Shown: positions 28,797 to 32,498 of the stretch, piece after piece
Layout of the letters: the number at the start of each line of letters is the position of its first letter
How positions within the stretch are numbered: position 1 is the first letter of the stretch
Origin: Paenibacillus camerounensis
Lineage (GTDB): Bacteria > Bacillota > Bacilli > Paenibacillales > Paenibacillaceae
DNA: 32,498 bases
NCBI RefSeq assembly: GCF_000723885.1
Contig: NZ_CCDG010000118.1
Location: 1 to 32,498 of the forward strand
Reading direction: 5' to 3'
The notes under the pieces: generated by a model
What the model saw: only the letters and a program-made list of their open reading frames with translations
Databases searched by the model: none
Told to the model about the DNA's origin: nothing
Position numbers and translations under genes: made by a program

Positions 28797-30001
28797 ACGT
28801 TTTAGTAATTAACTCCGGCAGTTCCTCTCTGAAATATCAGCTGTATAATATGACGGATGAGTCCGTTCTGGCTAAAGGCCTGGTTGAACGTATCGGGATG
28901 GATTCCTCCATTCTGACCCACAAGCCGACCGGTAAACAGGAAGTAACCGAAGTCAGCGAAATTCTTGAGCACAACACTGCTATCCGTAAAGTGCTCGCCT
29001 GTCTGACTGACAGTGTACACGGGGTAATCAGCTCTATTGAAGAAATCAATGCTGTGGGCCACCGTGTAGTGCACGGGGGCGAATTTTTCAAAGAATCATC
29101 CTTGGTTAGCGGCGATGCTAAATCGAAGATCCGTCAATTGTTCGACCTTGCTCCGCTGCACAACCCTGCTGCAGTAATGGGGATTACAGCAACTGAAATC
29201 AATATGCCGGGTGTTCCTCAGGCTGTTATTTTTGATACTGCGTTCCACCAGACTATGCCTGAAAAAGCTTATATGTATGCCATTCCTAGAGTGCTGTACA
29301 ACAAATACAAAGTCCGCCGCTATGGCGCACACGGTACCTCCCATGACTTCGTAAGCAAAGCTGCTGCCGAGTATCTGGACCGTCCGCTCGGAGACCTCAA
29401 GATCATTACCTGTCACATCGGTAACGGTGCCAGCGTAACCGCGGTTCAGGGCGGCGTTTCTGTAGACACTTCGATGGGGATGACTCCGCTTGAAGGCCTG
29501 ATGATGGGCACACGCAGCGGTGACCTTGATCCGGCTATCGTTCCTTATGTCATGAATAAGGAAGAGCTGTCTGTCGGTGAAGTCAACTCCATGCTGAACA
29601 AGCACAGCGGCCTGCTGGCTATTTCCGGCGTGAGCAGCGACATGCGCGATATTATTGACGGGGCTGAGAAGGGCGAAGCTAATTCTACGCTTGCTTTTGA
29701 AATGTACGAATACCGTCTGCGCAAATATATCGGTTCTTATGCAGCAGCTATGAACGGTGTGGATATTATCGTCTTCACAGCAGGTGTCGGCGAGAATGCC
29801 TCACTGCTGCGTGAACGGGTACTGAACAATCTGACGTTCCTGGGCATCGAGCTGGATGCTGAGGCTAACAAAGTACGTTCCGGCGATCCGCGCCGCATCT
29901 CCACAGCTGATTCCAAGGTGCAGGTGCTGGTGGTTCCGACAAACGAAGAGCTTGTCATTGCCCGCGATACTTATCGTCTGGTGCAAGGAATTAACGGCTA
30001 A
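28793..30001 (+). CDS. ackA: Acetate kinase
   Basis: This 402-aa ASKHA-fold kinase interconverts acetate plus ATP and acetyl phosphate. The N-terminal NSGSSSLKYQLY (7-18), VGHRVVHGGE, the mid-protein GAHGTSHDFVS with HIGNGASV, DTSMGMTPLEGLMMGTRSGDLDP and FTAGVGENAS match the two acetate kinase signatures. Length is normal. It lies in an ATGA overlap with hbd and 21 nt before asnS. Acetate kinase is more often beside pta; pta is not here. Confidence 0.96.
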   Translation: MNVLVINSGSSSLKYQLYNMTDESVLAKGLVERIGMDSSILTHKPTGKQEVTEVSEILEHNTAIRKVLACLTDSVHGVISSIEEINAVGHRVVHGGEFFKESSLVSGDAKSKIRQLFDLAPLHNPAAVMGITATEINMPGVPQAVIFDTAFHQTMPEKAYMYAIPRVLYNKYKVRRYGAHGTSHDFVSKAAAEYLDRPLGDLKIITCHIGNGASVTAVQGGVSVDTSMGMTPLEGLMMGTRSGDLDPAIVPYVMNKEELSVGEVNSMLNKHSGLLAISGVSSDMRDIIDGAEKGEANSTLAFEMYEYRLRKYIGSYAAAMNGVDIIVFTAGVGENASLLRERVLNNLTFLGIELDAEANKVRSGDPRRISTADSKVQVLVVPTNEELVIARDTYRLVQGING

Positions 30002-30022
30002 ATTAGAGGAGAGATCTTAGGC

Positions 30023-31318
30023 ATGGCTAACAAAAGTGTGATCAAGAATGTGAATGAGCATGTGGGAGAGAGTGTTGTCATCGGTTGTTGGGTAAACAAC
30101 AAGCGCTCCAGCGGTAAAATTCAATTCCTGCAGCTTCGTGACGGTACAGGCTATATCCAGGGTGTTGTGGTGAAATCAGAAGTGCCTGAGCAGGTATGGG
30201 ATGATGCTAAAAGCCTCACCCAGGAAAGCTCCCTGTATGTAACGGGCATTATCCGTGAAGAGCCGCGCAGCCAGTCCGGATATGAAATGACGGTTACCGG
30301 CATTGAAGTGCTGCATCTCACTGAGAATTATCCGATTACCCCTAAGGAGCATGGCGTTGACTTCCTGATGGATCACCGTCACCTCTGGCTTCGCTCCTCG
30401 AAGCAGCGTGCGGTACTCGTTATCCGTGCGGAGATTATCCGTGCGATTCAGCAGTTCTTTAACGAAAATGATTTCACCAAGGTAGATCCGCCGATCCTGA
30501 CACCAACTTCGGCTGAAGGAACCACCAATCTGTTCCATACAAAGTATTTCGATGAGGATGCCTACCTGACACAGAGCGGACAGCTGTATATGGAAGCTGC
30601 AGCAATGGCGCTTGGCAAGGTGTATTCCTTCGGACCAACCTTCCGTGCAGAGAAATCCAAGACCCGCCGCCATCTGATTGAGTTCTGGATGATCGAGCCG
30701 GAAATGGCCTTTACTGACCATGAAGAAAGCCTGAAGGTACAGGAGGATTTCATCAGCTTTATCGTTCAATCCGTACTTACGAATTGCCGCGCCGAGCTTG
30801 AAGCGGTAGGCCGTGATGTATCCAAGCTGGAGAACATCAAAGCACCGTTCCCGCGGATTACTTACGATGATGCTATTAAATTTCTGAATGACAACGGTCA
30901 TGAAATTGCCTGGGGCGATGACTTCGGTGCTCCGCATGAAACAGCGATTGCCGAAGTCAACGATAAGCCGGTATTCATTACCCATTATCCGGCTTCCTTC
31001 AAAGCATTCTATATGAAACCGCACCCTGAACGTCCTGAGGTTGTACTCTGTGCAGATATGATTGCACCTGAAGGCTACGGCGAGATTATCGGCGGATCGC
31101 AGCGTATCGATGATCCGGCATTACTGGAGCAACGTTTCAAGGAGCATAATTTGTCGAAGGACACTTACAAGTGGTATATGGATCTGCGTACCTACGGCTC
31201 CGTGCCTCACTCCGGCTTCGGGCTGGGCCTTGAGCGTACAGTAGCCTGGATCTGCGGTCTGGATCATGTGCGCGAAACGATTCCGTTCCCTCGTACACTG
31301 TACCGTTTATATCCGTAA
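30023..31318 (+). CDS. asnS: Asparaginyl-tRNA synthetase
   Basis: This 431-aa class IIb synthetase charges tRNA-Asn. The N-terminal OB-fold anticodon-binding domain (about 1-110: VVIGCWVNNKRSSGKIQFLQLRDG) precedes the catalytic core with TPTSAEGTTNLFHTKYF, motif 2 FGPTFRAEKSKTRRHLIEFWMIEPEMAF and motif 3 GFGLGLERTVAWICGL. Length and order before dnaD match B. subtilis. The aminotransferase gene (aspB) that precedes asnS there is not present. The ribosome site is AGAGGAGAG. Confidence 0.96.
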   Translation: MANKSVIKNVNEHVGESVVIGCWVNNKRSSGKIQFLQLRDGTGYIQGVVVKSEVPEQVWDDAKSLTQESSLYVTGIIREEPRSQSGYEMTVTGIEVLHLTENYPITPKEHGVDFLMDHRHLWLRSSKQRAVLVIRAEIIRAIQQFFNENDFTKVDPPILTPTSAEGTTNLFHTKYFDEDAYLTQSGQLYMEAAAMALGKVYSFGPTFRAEKSKTRRHLIEFWMIEPEMAFTDHEESLKVQEDFISFIVQSVLTNCRAELEAVGRDVSKLENIKAPFPRITYDDAIKFLNDNGHEIAWGDDFGAPHETAIAEVNDKPVFITHYPASFKAFYMKPHPERPEVVLCADMIAPEGYGEIIGGSQRIDDPALLEQRFKEHNLSKDTYKWYMDLRTYGSVPHSGFGLGLERTVAWICGLDHVRETIPFPRTLYRLYP

Positions 31319-31340
31319 ATAAAGTGAAGGGAGCAGAAGT

Positions 31341-32066
31341 ATGGACGGCAAAGGATGGAATGCCTGGGGTGAAGGTGCAGCGTTCGGCCTTCAGCACGGG
31401 ATGGCCGTCATTCCTTATGCACTCTTAAAATATTACCGGAAGCTGAATCTGAGCAGTGATGAAACGATGCTGCTTATCCATCTGCTGTCTTTCCGGCAGG
31501 TGGAGGGCATTGAGTTCCCGTCGCTGGAGGACTTGCAAAGTGTGACCGGACGCAGTATCTCCGCAATAGCAGGAGAACTGCAGAAGCTGATGAAGGAAGG
31601 CTTTATCAGCATTGATGGAGCCAATGACGAGCTTAGGAATTTACATTACGAGCAGTACAATTTTACCGGGCTATTTAATAAGCTGGGCAACGTCCTTGCT
31701 GAAGCTGCACAAGAGGCGGCTGATGGCAGAAGTTCCGCCTCCCAGCATTCTGGACATACTGTTACCCGGATTGCCGGGAACTCCACTGCGGCTGCAGAGC
31801 CGGAGAGCCGCAATCTGTTCAGTATATTCGAGAAGGAATTCGGCCGGCCGTTATCCCCGATGGAGTGCGAGACCATCTCCGGCTGGGTGGATCAGGACCG
31901 GTATCCGGAGGAGCTGATTCTGCTGGCACTGAAAGAATCCGTCTTTGCCGGCAAGGTTCATTTCCGTTATATCGACCGTATCCTGCTGGAATGGTCGCGT
32001 AACCGGGTGAAGAATGCCCAGGACGTCAAGAATTATAACCAGAAATTCCGTGGCGGCGGAAGATGA
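31341..32066 (+). CDS. dnaD: DNA replication initiation protein DnaD
   Basis: This 241-aa Gram-positive primosome component acts with DnaB and DnaI to load the helicase at oriC and at stalled forks. It has an N-terminal winged-helix oligomerisation domain (about 15-100: LKYYRKLNLSSDETMLLIHLLSF; EDLQSVTGRSISAIAGELQKLM), a variable Ala/Ser-rich linker (about 125-155) and the DnaB/DnaD C-terminal domain. The latter holds FEKEFGRPLSPMECETISGW and the YIDRILLEW motif followed by basic residues that bind DNA. It is 22 nt after asnS with AAGGGAG. The endonuclease gene nth that follows in Bacillus is absent. Confidence 0.95.
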   Translation: MDGKGWNAWGEGAAFGLQHGMAVIPYALLKYYRKLNLSSDETMLLIHLLSFRQVEGIEFPSLEDLQSVTGRSISAIAGELQKLMKEGFISIDGANDELRNLHYEQYNFTGLFNKLGNVLAEAAQEAADGRSSASQHSGHTVTRIAGNSTAAAEPESRNLFSIFEKEFGRPLSPMECETISGWVDQDRYPEELILLALKESVFAGKVHFRYIDRILLEWSRNRVKNAQDVKNYNQKFRGGGR

Positions 32067-32239
32067 CGGTGCCTTATGTGAAGCCTGCCCGCTTGGGAAA
32101 CCAAGTCCGGCAGGTTTTTTTGCGTGTTGCAAAGGTACCTGCAGACGGCGATTACCGGATGTATATCAAGAACCACGCTGCTCAAGAGGCACATTTTCGT
32201 ATAATTCTGGATGAGCCGCTTACAGGCCCGCTGGTTTGA
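32063..32239 (+). CDS. Possible 58-aa ORF overlapping dnaD
   Basis: ATG 32063 lies in an ATGA overlap with the dnaD stop and opens 58 codons to TGA 32237-32239. The peptide reads MTVPYVKPARLGNQVRQVFL, then a protein-like stretch including DGDYRMYIKNHAAQEAHFRI, and ends DEPLTGPLV. It is too short for common gene callers. Against it, a strong terminator hairpin with T7 lies inside the ORF (32084-32121), so most transcripts should stop there. It could be a real small gene read through the terminator, the tail of a lost gene, or chance. I recognise no family. Confidence 0.35.
   Translation: MTVPYVKPARLGNQVRQVFLRVAKVPADGDYRMYIKNHAAQEAHFRIILDEPLTGPLV
32084..32121 (+). terminator. Terminator after dnaD
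   Basis: CCTGCC (32084-32089) pairs with GGCAGG (32109-32114), and an inner CTTGG-GAAA-CCAAG stem-loop stacks inside. T7 follows (32115-32121). It is placed to end the hbd-ackA-asnS-dnaD transcript. Confidence 0.9.
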
Positions 32240-32264
32240 TTGGAATCTTATATAGAGCCGGCTA

Positions 32265-32312
32265 ATAAAAACGCCCCCGACAGTCATCTTTGAGGATGCT
32301 GACGGGGGCGTT
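32265..32312 (-). terminator. Minus-strand-oriented intrinsic terminator
   Basis: A 10-bp GC-rich stem (32270-32279 with 32303-32312) is extended by CAG/CTG and CATC/GATG pairs around a short loop. On the minus strand it ends in a run of T (rc of 32266-32271, AAAAAC side), followed by ATT. It would stop transcription coming from beyond the right edge; no minus-strand gene is visible between here and the end. Confidence 0.7.
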
Positions 32313-32355
32313 GCTGGTTATCACGGCGGTGTTGAATACTGTGCTGGTGCCGTTT

Positions 32356-32480
32356 AGATGTATTATGTGCAATTAAAACAGCGGATTCTATAACCACTCG
32401 CCTTTTAAGTGTACTTTATACAGCTATAATTTCGGAATGTAGTGATTTAAGCTCATTTAGGCTGCTTTAGTTGTATGGAG
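32356..32480. repeat. Degenerate tandem repeat array, copy B (three units)
   Basis: Units with TATTAT, TACTTT and TAGTTG start at 32361, 32412 and 32468, spacings 51 and 56 nt, the same as the first three units of copy A at a constant offset of 23439. TGTATTATGTGCAATTAAAAC (32359-32379) differs from copy A (8920-8940) at 3 of 21 positions. The array may continue past the right edge. I see no gene between 32240 and 32498. Confidence 0.6.
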
Positions 32481-32498
32481 GAGACAATTTCATAATTC

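Overview
The window looks like chromosome from a Paenibacillus-type member of the Bacillales. Base composition is moderate (about 50-55% GC in coding lines I counted), Shine-Dalgarno sequences are strong, and TTG and GTG starts are common. Above all, the gene order qcrA-qcrB-qcrC-ypjA-ypjB-(ypjC)-ypjD-dapB-mgsA-bshB1-bshA-cca-birA-panB-panC-panD-dinG-ypmB-...-asnS-dnaD is the backbone known from Bacillus subtilis. Insertions and changes relative to that backbone are an inverted YitT gene, two TPR genes, rex-mtaD, an FtsH-like pair and hbd-ackA. I see no rRNA, tRNA, CRISPR, prophage or IS element.

Layout. 1-570 has no convincing protein gene. On the minus strand it carries a near-consensus promoter with a CcpA-type cre site in its spacer, a structured leader of about 100 nt with a C/U-rich loop, and an intrinsic terminator: a good small-RNA candidate. 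575-1761 is an ECF sigma factor and its zinc-finger anti-sigma partner. 2001-4482 holds a histidine phosphatase, an unrecognised 363-aa protein, a gamma carbonic anhydrase and a small IDEAL-domain protein. 4483-4946 is largely non-coding, with a possible degraded ORF and the qcr promoter.

4947-7085 encodes the menaquinol:cytochrome c reductase (Rieske protein, cytochrome b, cytochrome b/c fusion), followed by two membrane proteins (ypjA, ypjB). 8776-9111 holds a large hairpin and a degenerate tandem repeat array, then the convergent YitT gene. 10141-16515 is a long plus-strand cluster: a MazG-like pyrophosphohydrolase, a TPR protein, dapB (lysine/diaminopimelate), mgsA (methylglyoxal), bshB1 and bshA (bacillithiol), cca (tRNA CCA end) and birA (biotinylation). 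A terminator separates it from panB-panC-panD (pantothenate), which sits behind a leader of about 260 nt ending in its own terminator-like hairpin.

Then come a TPR protein, dinG, rex overlapping mtaD, ypmB, an FtsH-like protease translationally coupled to a one-pass membrane protein, and a tightly packed run hbd-ackA-asnS-dnaD plus a 58-codon overlapping ORF. The right end carries a minus-strand-oriented terminator and a second copy of the repeat array seen near 9 kb.

The most unusual items are the candidate sRNA at the left edge, the two repeat arrays with the same 51/56-nt spacing 23 kb apart, the split FtsH-like system, the panB leader, and a sharply bounded GC-rich island inside cca. All functional calls come from reading motifs and gene order by eye; no database search was run.
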